Shown here: positions 55,027-63,733 of the stretch, piece by piece | Layout: every line of letters starts with the position of its first letter | Numbering within the stretch: position 1 is the stretch's first letter | Assembly: GCF_023634025.1 (NCBI RefSeq) | Contig: NZ_JALJCW010000003.1 | Coordinates: 124,001 to 188,000, forward strand | Reading direction: 5' to 3' | Source of the DNA: Hanstruepera flava | GTDB taxonomy: Bacteria; Bacteroidota; Bacteroidia; Flavobacteriales; Flavobacteriaceae | DNA: 64,000 nt | Made by a program: the position numbers and the translations under genes | Notes under the pieces: model-generated | What the model was told of the DNA's origin: nothing | The model's input: the letters and a program-made list of their open reading frames with translations, nothing else | Databases searched by the model: none

Positions 55027-57759
55027 TTATAAGTTATAAATAACCCTAAAGGTTACAAATCGTGGTTGTATAAAATATTCTGTAGCACTAACCGATAAAC
55101 CACCAGCATTGGTATTCGCTTGAGACTGCGTATTTAATAAGTTAGTTGCTTTTAACTCAAACTCCCAATTAGCATCTGGATCTTTACGATATGCTAAAGA
55201 TGCATCCCAAAAATCGAAACTGTTTAGAGTTCTATCTGGATCACTTAAACTTGTATATTGATATTCAGATCTTAAAGTTAATGACTTCCAAAGTAAAATG
55301 TCTATCTCTGCACGAGGAGTTCCCGTATAAAAGCGAGTAGTTTGGCTACCTTGATCGTTATTTTGAATTCTGTAATCATACCCTATTTCAAAGTTAGGTG
55401 CCTCTTTAAAATTAGAGCGTAATTCTAGTCCGTAATTTTGAGTAAAGCTTTCGTTAACAGAACGCGTAAGATTATCAGGATCGTTACTTGTTGAAATAAA
55501 TTGATTAAACTTTCCGTATGTGAAACTTGCATTAGCAGATGCTCTTAATTTACCAAACGATCGCTGAAAACGTCCAAAAGCATTAAAAGTTTCATCTGCA
55601 AAATTAGAATTAAAAGGCGAGCTAACCCTTACAACACTATTTTCCTGGAAAGTAGAAGCTGTACGTATTCTATCAATATTTTTAGTATAACTAATTCGTG
55701 CAAAAACATTGGTGTAATTAAACATGTTAAAACTGAAATAGTTTAAACTTAAATTATGTGCTAATGCGCTTTCCAATTCTTGGTTTCCAGTAAAGAATGC
55801 ATTATAATTATTTAAAACTAAACCTTCGGCTAATTGGTTAACATCTGTAAATTGTGTTACCATACGATAATCAAACGTAATTTGCTCACTTTTCTTAAGC
55901 TGAATTCTTGCATTAAAATCTGGTAATAGTCTTACAAAATTATCTGTAAAACTCACACCAAACTGATTATTTCTAGCACTGTACGTGTGCGCCGTAAATC
56001 CAGGGGTAAGTGTAAAAATGCCTAATTTTACACGATAATGTACACCAAGATAAACATCTGAAAATGTATAATCTATATCGTTTTCTGGGCTATTATTATT
56101 AGGTTGATTGTTAAATTCTGAACCATTATCTAAAGTTTGAAAAATACGTGAATTAAATTTTTGATTACTATAAATCGTTCCTAATGTGAAATTTATATTA
56201 CTCTTGTCGTTTAATATATTCCAATAATCCACCTTGGCATCTATTTGATTTGTTTTAACACGACGTTCTTGATTAACCACATAATTAACTTGATTTGGAT
56301 CTAAGCCTAAAAAGTTTCCGGCATTTTCGTAAGAATCCTTGTCTTCAATTAAAGCATTATAAAATGGGTCTTCATCAGACCATAAATGTTGTGCTTCAAA
56401 TGCAAAAATATTAGTGTCATCAAGTGTGTAATAATAGTTAAAGCGTTGATTAATGCTAAACGGATTTATATTTTCATTTTGATTTGTATTTCCTAAAACA
56501 GAAGAGAAAAACTTTTGCTCTTGCGTTTCTTGAGACATACGCCCTAAAATTTCGTAATCCAATTGGTTATTAGCATTCTTTTTATAAGTTGTAGCTAATT
56601 TAATGGCACCTAAATCACTGCGTTGTGTTGTTCTGCTTTCGGTTTGTTCATCTGGTATGTCCAGTTCTGGATCTGTATAAACAATACTGTTATTTTCCTG
56701 CAGCTCAATTTTATTACCAGTATAAATTGCAAAACCAGTAATATCTAATTTATCATTAGGTGAGTAGCTAAAGTTAGCAGCACCAAATCTTGAGTTAATT
56801 TCTTTTGCTCTATCATTTTGCAGATTTAAAAATCCTAAGCCATTATTACCTAAACTAATATTAGTACCGTTATTTTGACTTGGCGCTCTATTGAAACCAC
56901 CTCCGAAATTAAAATAATCTCGTCTAGAGAAAGCAATTTCACCTAAATTGTTGGCATCAGTAATGACATTGACGCTCATTTTTTTACTGTAATAAAATAA
57001 TTTAGCTTGAGCGAGATATAAAGCCTGATCGGCAGCAGAAACACCACCACCTCCAGTTACATTACCAAACCAGAAATTATCTTTACCTTCTTTAAGCTTA
57101 ATATTCAAGGCAATATTATCTTGATTGTTTTGAACACCACTTAACTGACCAACTTCGGCATAGTTTTTTAAAACCTGAACTTTATCAACAGCATTTGCCG
57201 GTATGTTTTTAGTAGCGAGTTTTGAATCGCCATCAAAGAAATCTTTGCCTTCAACCATAACCTTGTTAACCACTTTACCTTCTACTTCCACTTGTCCATC
57301 TGCATTAATTTCAACACCAGGCAGGTTTTTTAGAACATCTTCTAATTTTCGTTCTGTTCCTGTATTAAAAGAATCGGCATTATAGATTAGCGTATCGCCT
57401 TTAACGGTTACTGGCATTTCATATATTAACTCCACCTCATCTAAAGTATTATCGTTCTCTAAAACGAAGTCTCTAGTAACGCTTTCTTCTTTTGTTTCAA
57501 CTGTAACTTCAGCGGTTTTCATACCAATATAACTAACCTGAACTTTATAACTGGTATTTTTTTCTAATGATAATTTATAGCGTCCTTGGTCGTTTGTAAT
57601 ACCGTAAGAATCTAACTTATTAGTTTCTTGATTTATGGCAATAACATTTGCGAGTTCTAAAGGGTTGCCTATGCTATCCTTAACTACGCCTTCAATTTTA
57701 ATTTGACCATAAGTAGAAATCCCAATTAAAAGAATGATTGCTGTTAATACGTGTTTCAT
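55027..57759 (-). CDS. TonB-dependent-receptor-like outer-membrane protein with carboxypeptidase-regulatory N-domain
   Basis: A 910-residue outer-membrane protein. After a signal peptide (1-18) comes a carboxypeptidase-regulatory-like domain (KIEGVVKDSIGNPLELANV, about 20-100), a plug-like region with LEDVLKNLPGVEINADGQVEVEGK (in pieces) and a large C-terminal barrel ending VTFRVIYNL (outer_membrane_beta-barrel/OMP_b-brl_3 type). No TonB box is obvious. It is the distal gene of a minus-strand set after three GLPGLI genes. The ligand is unknown; peptides or metals are often proposed for such pairs. Confidence 0.85.
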   Translation of the reverse strand: MKHVLTAIILLIGISTYGQIKIEGVVKDSIGNPLELANVIAINQETNKLDSYGITNDQGRYKLSLEKNTSYKVQVSYIGMKTAEVTVETKEESVTRDFVLENDNTLDEVELIYEMPVTVKGDTLIYNADSFNTGTERKLEDVLKNLPGVEINADGQVEVEGKVVNKVMVEGKDFFDGDSKLATKNIPANAVDKVQVLKNYAEVGQLSGVQNNQDNIALNIKLKEGKDNFWFGNVTGGGGVSAADQALYLAQAKLFYYSKKMSVNVITDANNLGEIAFSRRDYFNFGGGFNRAPSQNNGTNISLGNNGLGFLNLQNDRAKEINSRFGAANFSYSPNDKLDITGFAIYTGNKIELQENNSIVYTDPELDIPDEQTESRTTQRSDLGAIKLATTYKKNANNQLDYEILGRMSQETQEQKFFSSVLGNTNQNENINPFSINQRFNYYYTLDDTNIFAFEAQHLWSDEDPFYNALIEDKDSYENAGNFLGLDPNQVNYVVNQERRVKTNQIDAKVDYWNILNDKSNINFTLGTIYSNQKFNSRIFQTLDNGSEFNNQPNNNSPENDIDYTFSDVYLGVHYRVKLGIFTLTPGFTAHTYSARNNQFGVSFTDNFVRLLPDFNARIQLKKSEQITFDYRMVTQFTDVNQLAEGLVLNNYNAFFTGNQELESALAHNLSLNYFSFNMFNYTNVFARISYTKNIDRIRTASTFQENSVVRVSSPFNSNFADETFNAFGRFQRSFGKLRASANASFTYGKFNQFISTSNDPDNLTRSVNESFTQNYGLELRSNFKEAPNFEIGYDYRIQNNDQGSQTTRFYTGTPRAEIDILLWKSLTLRSEYQYTSLSDPDRTLNSFDFWDASLAYRKDPDANWEFELKATNLLNTQSQANTNAGGLSVSATEYFIQPRFVTFRVIYNL

Positions 57760-57807
57760 TTAGTTTAAAATTTGGTTTGGTTGTCTTTTTTTATTTAGAG
57801 CAAATTA

Positions 57808-58668
57808 TTATCTGCCTCGTCTACCGCTATACATATCGCGCATTTCGGCCATTTTTGTTGTTATAATTTCCTGATACTCCATTTTGGTAACCTCTTTACC
57901 TTTATCTGGAGCTTCTATTTTATTTTTTTCTGTTGGGTTTATTACAATTTTTGAACATAACATAGTGGTATTTCCTGCATTTACTTCTAGAATTAAACCA
58001 GGTAAACCCCAATATTCTAGTGGTCCATGGCTTACAGGTATTTGAGGTGTGTACCATGCCTCTATTTGCGTCATGTTTACTTCTTGAATTTTGGAAGTAT
58101 CCCCATCTGCTACTTCATTATTACTTTCATTTTTATCTTCTTCTTTATTTTGATTTCTTAATTTATCCCAAGAAAAATCATACCATGATAATTGCTCACT
58201 AGGAACCACGGCTACTGCTCTCATGCACATGTATTCACCTATTTGTTTTGTGTCTGCTGTCATATTCCATTCTAACTTTAGCAATTGGTCTTTAACTAAA
58301 AACTGTTTGCCATAAAACTCTTGATCTTGCAATAAGGTGTTAGTTTTTACATTTTTATATTGTTTTCCTGGAGTAAAATTTTTACCCCAAGAGTCTGTAG
58401 CTCCAGAAATGGCATCTAGCTTTTCATCTTCTTTAAACAAAGACTCTTCAACACTAAAGGTTAAAATATAAGTTTTCTCCAATCTGTTTTTTAAGCGTTC
58501 TTGAACTTGTTTTTTTTGTGCCTCGCTCAATCTGGATCCCCATCTACCTAAATCTAGGGTAGATTTTGAGAAATAATATGCTTGTCCTTGAAAATCTTGT
58601 GCAAACAATCCTGTATATAGAAAAAAAAGTCCAAATATTGATGATAAAATGACTCGTTTAGTTTTCAT
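57808..58668 (-). CDS. GLPGLI family exported protein, copy 1
   Basis: A 286-residue protein with a signal peptide (1-24), YYFSKSTLDLG, KTYILTF and the diagnostic GLPGLI at 221-226 (EYWGLPGLILEVNAG). Two Cys, 148 and 238 (YMCMRA and MLCSK), are shared by all three copies. GLPGLI proteins are a Bacteroidota family of unknown function, often beside TonB-dependent or outer-membrane barrel genes, as here. A 10-bp inverted repeat lies just upstream of the start. Confidence 0.9.
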   Translation of the reverse strand: MKTKRVILSSIFGLFFLYTGLFAQDFQGQAYYFSKSTLDLGRWGSRLSEAQKKQVQERLKNRLEKTYILTFSVEESLFKEDEKLDAISGATDSWGKNFTPGKQYKNVKTNTLLQDQEFYGKQFLVKDQLLKLEWNMTADTKQIGEYMCMRAVAVVPSEQLSWYDFSWDKLRNQNKEEDKNESNNEVADGDTSKIQEVNMTQIEAWYTPQIPVSHGPLEYWGLPGLILEVNAGNTTMLCSKIVINPTEKNKIEAPDKGKEVTKMEYQEIITTKMAEMRDMYSGRRGR

Positions 58669-58682
58669 GATGGTTTATTTTT

Positions 58683-58710
58683 GTTTAATTTTTTGTATTC
58701 AAAATTAAAC
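58683..58710. promoter_or_regulatory. Inverted repeat in front of GLPGLI copy 1
   Basis: Perfect 10-bp arms GTTTAATTTT / AAAATTAAAC with an 8-base spacer, 15 bases before the ATG (minus strand). It could be an operator or a 5' UTR hairpin; it is not followed by a T-run that would favour a terminator in the gene direction. Confidence 0.35.
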
Positions 58711-58782
58711 AAAATAATTATTAAGCTGACATGAGATTAAATCTTTTAAGTAAATTTTAATACTTTACTAGATATCAATTAA

Positions 58783-59670
58783 TTAACGCCCTCTACCTCC
58801 ACCGCGATTACGACCTCCATACATTTCACGCATTTCTGCCATTTTATCTTTTACAATTTGGTTATATTCCGCCCTCGTTACTTCTTTTCCTTTAGAAGGT
58901 TTTTTTATCTCGTCTTTTTCGTCTGGATTCAAAACTATTTTTGAGCACAACATGGTTGTTCTTCCTGCACTTACTTCTAAAATTAAACCTGGTAAGCCCC
59001 AGTACTCACCTGGGCCATTATTAACTGGAATCTGTGGTGTATACCAAGCTGTAACTGTTATGGTTTCAGGCACTTCAATTTCGGACATAGGATCATCAGA
59101 TTTTTCGGCTGTATCTGTAGAATCTTGTTTCTTCTCATCATCTTCTTTTTTCTCTTTTCTACGCATATTGCTCCAATCAAACTCATCAACCTTTTTTACT
59201 GCTGTGGCTTTAAAACACATATACTGTCCAATTTGCTTGGTTTCTGTTCCCATTTCCCATTTTAATTCTGGAAGCGAATCTTTGACTAAAAACTGCTTAC
59301 CAAAAAATTCCTGATCTTGAAGCATTTGCTTCTCCTTAATGTTTTTGTATTGTGCTCCACCAGTAAAACTACTCATCATTCCAAATCCTCTCCCTCCACC
59401 TCCAGGCGCTTCTAGTTTTTCATCTTCTTTGTACATAGATTCAGATTGCGTGAATGTTAGAATATATTGCTTTTCTAAAAAGCTTTTCATGCGTTCCTGA
59501 ATTTGCTTCTTTTGCTGCTCACTCAATTGTCTTCCTCCCCAATTGTCCAAATCCATGGTAGTTTTAGTTTGGTAATAGGCTTTTCCTTGAAAGTCTTTTT
59601 GTGCAAAAGAAAATAAAGTAATCAATAAGAAAAATGCAATTAAAGGCATTTTTGTAGTTTGTAGTTTCAT
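58783..59670 (-). CDS. GLPGLI family exported protein, copy 2
   Basis: A 295-residue paralogue of its neighbours with a signal peptide (1-24), AYYQTKTTMDL, QYILTFT, GLPGLI at 225-230 (EYWGLPGLILEVSAG) and Cys152/Cys242 in the shared positions. It differs by a Gly-rich insert (APGGGGRGFGMMS) and a Lys/Asp/Glu-rich linker before the GLPGLI block, and ends in an RGGGRGR tail. It is closest to copy 1. Confidence 0.9.
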   Translation of the reverse strand: MKLQTTKMPLIAFFLLITLFSFAQKDFQGKAYYQTKTTMDLDNWGGRQLSEQQKKQIQERMKSFLEKQYILTFTQSESMYKEDEKLEAPGGGGRGFGMMSSFTGGAQYKNIKEKQMLQDQEFFGKQFLVKDSLPELKWEMGTETKQIGQYMCFKATAVKKVDEFDWSNMRRKEKKEDDEKKQDSTDTAEKSDDPMSEIEVPETITVTAWYTPQIPVNNGPGEYWGLPGLILEVSAGRTTMLCSKIVLNPDEKDEIKKPSKGKEVTRAEYNQIVKDKMAEMREMYGGRNRGGGRGR

Positions 59671-59776
59671 TGTATAGCGTCTTAAAAAGTTATAATCGAA
59701 ATTTACGATTAATTCCTATATGACTAACAAACACTTGAAACGTTTAACCTTTGACTGTTAAAATTTTCACAAAAAA

Positions 59777-60622
59777 TTAACCTCCAATACGAATCTCAAC
59801 ATTTTGCCCGCCATCGTCACTCCAAGACGAACGCATACGTTCTTCCATTTCTTTCATTTTCTTTTCCATAATTTTGTCGTATTCTTCTTGAGTGACTTTT
59901 TTACCCTTTGTTGGTTCTTCAATTTTTATTTTTTTGTCTGGATTTAATACAATCTTACTACAAATCATAGTTGTTGTACCATCGTTCACCTCTAATATTA
60001 AACCAGGTAAACCATGATAGTTTTCAGGCCCATTATTTACTGGAATAGAAGGTGCATACCAAGCCGTAACAGTTATTTCTTTCATTTCTGGCTCTTTGTT
60101 TTCATCTGGGCGTAAATCTTTATCGCCATTTATACTTATACCACTCTGTACAACCTCAACCTCTCTTTTCATAGTAGCCTTATAACACTCATAGTCGCCT
60201 ATGAATTTTGTTTCCCCTGTCATTTCCCAATCTAGTTTCTCAAGTGAATCTTGAATTAAAAATAACTTACTAAAAGATTCATGCTGATTGGTATATCGAT
60301 TTTCCTTTAAATTCTTAAATAACACATCTGATCCACCAGTATTAATCATCATAATTTCTACACCTGCTGGCTGTGGCGATTCTAAAGGTTCATCCTCTTT
60401 ATAAATGGACGTTTCCTTATTGAAATTTAGAATATACGTTTTCTGAAATTGCTTTTTAAGCATCTCCAACATAAGCGTGTGTTGGTCTGAACTCATTTGA
60501 GTACTATCCAATTGAATATCTACTTTACGAGACGTTTTATAGGTTGCTTCTCCTTGAAAGTTTTGTGCAAATGCAAATTGAAGTGCCAAAATAAATAGTA
60601 AAAATGTTATTATTTTTTTCAT
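59777..60622 (-). CDS. GLPGLI family exported protein, copy 3
   Basis: A 281-residue member with a signal peptide (1-20), ATYKTSRKVDI, KTYILNF, GLPGLI at 204-209 (NYHGLPGLILEVNDG) and the two shared Cys in YECYKA and MICSK. It is the most divergent of the three and stands closest to the divergent two-component system. Three tandem copies suggest paralogous specialisation. Confidence 0.9.
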   Translation of the reverse strand: MKKIITFLLFILALQFAFAQNFQGEATYKTSRKVDIQLDSTQMSSDQHTLMLEMLKKQFQKTYILNFNKETSIYKEDEPLESPQPAGVEIMMINTGGSDVLFKNLKENRYTNQHESFSKLFLIQDSLEKLDWEMTGETKFIGDYECYKATMKREVEVVQSGISINGDKDLRPDENKEPEMKEITVTAWYAPSIPVNNGPENYHGLPGLILEVNDGTTTMICSKIVLNPDKKIKIEEPTKGKKVTQEEYDKIMEKKMKEMEERMRSSWSDDGGQNVEIRIGG

Positions 60623-60682
60623 GATTGTATGTTTTTAAGTTTCACTATCACAAATATGATATGTAAATTAAACAATAACAGT

Positions 60683-60708
60683 TAATGAGTGTTAACGTGT
60701 GTTAACCG
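60683..60708 (+). promoter_or_regulatory. Three GTTAAY direct repeats on a 10-bp period
   Basis: GTTAAT (60683), GTTAAC (60693) and GTTAAC (60703) occur exactly 10 bp apart in the divergent gap between GLPGLI copy 3 and the sensor kinase. Tandem hexamers on a helical turn are typical of OmpR-family binding sites, and an OmpR-type regulator is encoded by the second gene downstream. Confidence 0.5.
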
Positions 60709-60745
60709 ATTAGCAATACTAGTTTTTTACCTATACATTTGAATT

Positions 60746-62239
60746 ATGAATGACATGCGTTATAAATGGATTTTAAACACCATTGTGGTTGTTATTTTAT
60801 GTACAATAGCTATTCAAGTATATTGGAACTACAAGAACTATTTGACCAACAAGCAACAGCTTATTAATGATGTTCAAATAAGCTTAGACAATGCTATTGA
60901 TACCTATTATGCTAACATTGCGCACCATAATACGCTTGCTTTTGCATTTGAAACGGACAACATGTCTGACATAATACTTAAGCAACAAAAAATTGATAGT
61001 ATTGTTCAGAATATCGATCTGATCACTAAAAATATTTCAGAAGATGATTCTTTAAGAATTCAAATTATGGAAGATATTTCTGTTATAAGTGATAATGACT
61101 CCATAAAGGGCAATATTATAAAACAGTGGACACCATCACAATTGGAAGTAAGAGCTACAAACCACACACATTTAGATTCACTAACCGAAGACTCTTTTAA
61201 ATTATTGACCTCCAAAGTCATCTATTCTATGACAAATGAAAGTTTAAAAATTGATAGATTAGACTCGCTTATAGGGCTAGAGCTCGGCAGAAAAAACCTG
61301 AATGTAGATTACGCTTTGTTGTTTAAATCTCCGTTTGACACTTTACAATCTAAAAATTACAATGCACTTAAAAACAACCATTTAAAAACTGCTTCAAAAT
61401 CAGCTTATTTACCGAAAGGCAGTTTACTTGAAATTCGTTTTACCAATAGTACTGCAATAATTTTAAAGCGCATTTTATCCGGTCTTTTCTTGTCGCTTTT
61501 GTTGGTTTTAGGCGTTATTGGATGTTTATTTTATTTACTTAAAGTCATCAAGCACCAAAAGCAATTGGCAGAAGTTAAAAACGATTTGATAAGCAACATT
61601 ACACATGAATTTAAAACGCCAATTGCCACAATTGGTGTAGCTTTAGAGAGTATCAAGAATTTTAATATTATAAATGATAAAGAAAAGACAAAGAGCTATT
61701 TAGATATGTCTGAAGAGCAATTAAAAAAGCTAAATACCATGGTAGAAAAGCTTTTAGAAACAGCCTCGTTAGATAGCGATAATTTAGAACTTAAAAAGGA
61801 ATCTGTTAATGTCTCTGAATTAATTGAAAAATTAGTTTACAAACATCAATTGCAATTACAATCCAAAACTTTAGAGCTAACAGACTTTAAGTCTGATGTC
61901 TCGGGCAGCATAGATGTTTTTCATTTTGAAAATGCCATTAACAATATAATTGACAATGCCATTAAATACGGTGGAGACACCATTAAAGTTAGCCTATCTG
62001 AAAACAGCATTGGCCTTACAGTTATGGTTTCTGATAATGAAAACAGTCTAACAGAAGCGCAAAAACATAGAATATTTGAAAAGTTCTATCGCATACCCAA
62101 GGGCAATACCCATGACATAAAAGGCTTTGGTATTGGTTTGTATTATACCAAAAAAATAATTGAAAATCATGGTGGTATTATTTCTTTAGAATTAGGAAAT
62201 AATCAAAAAACCTTTAAAATAACTTTACCTAATGGCTAA
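60746..62239 (+). CDS. Two-component sensor histidine kinase
   Basis: A 497-residue membrane kinase with TM1 at about 9-26, a periplasmic sensor region of roughly 200 residues rich in helices, TM2 at about 238-267, then a DHp domain with the phosphoacceptor His287 in THEFKTPI and an ATPase domain with NNIIDNAIKYG, DNE and GFGIGLYYTKKI. The sensory part has no known domain. It overlaps the response-regulator gene by 8 bases and is divergent from the GLPGLI genes. Confidence 0.93.
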   Translation: MNDMRYKWILNTIVVVILCTIAIQVYWNYKNYLTNKQQLINDVQISLDNAIDTYYANIAHHNTLAFAFETDNMSDIILKQQKIDSIVQNIDLITKNISEDDSLRIQIMEDISVISDNDSIKGNIIKQWTPSQLEVRATNHTHLDSLTEDSFKLLTSKVIYSMTNESLKIDRLDSLIGLELGRKNLNVDYALLFKSPFDTLQSKNYNALKNNHLKTASKSAYLPKGSLLEIRFTNSTAIILKRILSGLFLSLLLVLGVIGCLFYLLKVIKHQKQLAEVKNDLISNITHEFKTPIATIGVALESIKNFNIINDKEKTKSYLDMSEEQLKKLNTMVEKLLETASLDSDNLELKKESVNVSELIEKLVYKHQLQLQSKTLELTDFKSDVSGSIDVFHFENAINNIIDNAIKYGGDTIKVSLSENSIGLTVMVSDNENSLTEAQKHRIFEKFYRIPKGNTHDIKGFGIGLYYTKKIIENHGGIISLELGNNQKTFKITLPNG

Positions 62240-62915
62240 AAAAACAACCATTTTATTAGCCGAAGACGAACCTGCCTTAGGCCAAATAATTAAAGAAAGT
62301 TTAGAAACACGTGATTTTAAGGTCTTACTTTGTGTAAATGGTGAAGATGCTTTTAAAATCTACAACCAAGAACATCCAGAACTTTTGGTTCTAGATGTTA
62401 TGATGCCAAAAAAAGATGGTTTTACTTTGGCTAAAGAAATACGTGCCATAGATCATACCATTCCAATTATTTTTTTAACAGCCAAATCGCAAACACATGA
62501 TGTTGTTGAAGGGTTTACCATAGGTGGTAATGACTATCTTAAAAAACCCTTTAGCATGGAAGAATTGATTGTTAGAATTCATAATTTATTAAACCGTTCT
62601 GCATTAGAGCAAACCAAGGAAAGCTATCAAATAGGTAATTATATGTTCGATTTTCCAAAGCAAACACTTTCCTATAAATCTGAAAACCCCATTCAATTAA
62701 CGCACAGAGAAACACATTTACTATTTCATTTAATAGAAAACAAGAACCATGTTTTAGATCGTTCAGTTATACTAAACAAGCTTTGGGGAAGCGACGATTT
62801 TTTTAATGCTAGAAGCATGGATGTTTTTATTACCAAACTCCGCAAAAAACTTAAAAAAGATGAAAGCGTTCAAATATTAAATGTTCGTGGGTTTGGATAT
62901 AAATTAATCTGTTGA
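62232..62915 (+). CDS. OmpR-family response regulator
   Basis: A 227-residue regulator with a receiver domain (acidic pocket EDE near 11-13, phosphoacceptor Asp55 in LLVLDVMMP, Lys in YLKKPFS) and a C-terminal winged-helix DNA-binding domain (about 130-227; LTHRETHLLFHLIENK, RSMDVFITKLRKKL, NVRGFGYKLI). It is translationally coupled to the upstream kinase. The GTTAAY repeats upstream of the kinase are candidate targets, implying autoregulation and control of the GLPGLI genes. Confidence 0.94.
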   Translation: MAKKTTILLAEDEPALGQIIKESLETRDFKVLLCVNGEDAFKIYNQEHPELLVLDVMMPKKDGFTLAKEIRAIDHTIPIIFLTAKSQTHDVVEGFTIGGNDYLKKPFSMEELIVRIHNLLNRSALEQTKESYQIGNYMFDFPKQTLSYKSENPIQLTHRETHLLFHLIENKNHVLDRSVILNKLWGSDDFFNARSMDVFITKLRKKLKKDESVQILNVRGFGYKLIC

Positions 62916-62949
62916 TTTCTGGATTGATTTTTGTACTTTTCAATTTCGT

Positions 62950-63729
62950 ATGAAATGGGCATTTTACTTTTTATTTTTCTTTTCGGTGCATCTATACTCA
63001 CAAGATAGCCTTAAGGCTGTTTTAGTTGAATCTTCACCATTAAAGGTACAGTCTATAATTGGAACCGATAATTTTGATGCTCAATACTATATAAACAATA
63101 ATGTATTTTACAAAAAAATTGATTCTAAAACTATAAATTTTAGCGCTATTCAATTAGGAGAAATTGCATCTACCGATATTTATAATCCGCTTAAAATGAT
63201 ACTATTTTATAAGGATTTTAATACTGTAATTGTTTTAGACAACCGACTGGCAGATATATACAAAATAGACTTTAACGTTAGACAGCCTTACCGTAACGTT
63301 AGCCATGTTTCTGTCGGGAATGATAATACCATATGGACATTTAATCAAGATTTACAACAATTACAATTGTATGATTATTTAAACAATCAAATTAGAGCTA
63401 CAGCATTGCCTGTAGTTTCAAATGTTTTGCATTTGGCCAGTAATTACAATTATGCTTGGTTACTTACTGAAAATTATATTTACAAGTACAGTTATTTTGG
63501 CAGTATGTTGTATAAAATAAAAAATGATGGCTACACAGTAGCTGAAGAACGCAATGACGATGTTATATTAAAAAAGGATAACAAGCTGTACTTTCTTAAA
63601 GACAAAACCGAAGAAATCATACCAATCATTCTACCGGAATTGTTAATAAATCAGTTTTTTGTAACGGGTGAAACCTTGTATATTTACGATTCTGAAACCC
63701 TTTACAAATTCCAACTAAAAAACTATTAA
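62950..63729 (+). CDS. Conserved hypothetical exported protein
   Basis: A 259-residue protein with a signal peptide (about 1-18, ending LYSQ) and a beta-rich, propeller-like sequence with repeated short blades (YKDFNTVIVLDNRLADIYKI; VSVGNDNTIWTFNQDLQQLQLYD in part; YNYAWLLTENYIYKY). No catalytic motif or domain is recognised. It lies four bases before a deoxynucleoside kinase and 34 after the response regulator; the link to the kinase is probably only transcriptional. Confidence 0.65.
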   Translation: MKWAFYFLFFFSVHLYSQDSLKAVLVESSPLKVQSIIGTDNFDAQYYINNNVFYKKIDSKTINFSAIQLGEIASTDIYNPLKMILFYKDFNTVIVLDNRLADIYKIDFNVRQPYRNVSHVSVGNDNTIWTFNQDLQQLQLYDYLNNQIRATALPVVSNVLHLASNYNYAWLLTENYIYKYSYFGSMLYKIKNDGYTVAEERNDDVILKKDNKLYFLKDKTEEIIPIILPELLINQFFVTGETLYIYDSETLYKFQLKNY

Positions 63730-63733
63730 AACT

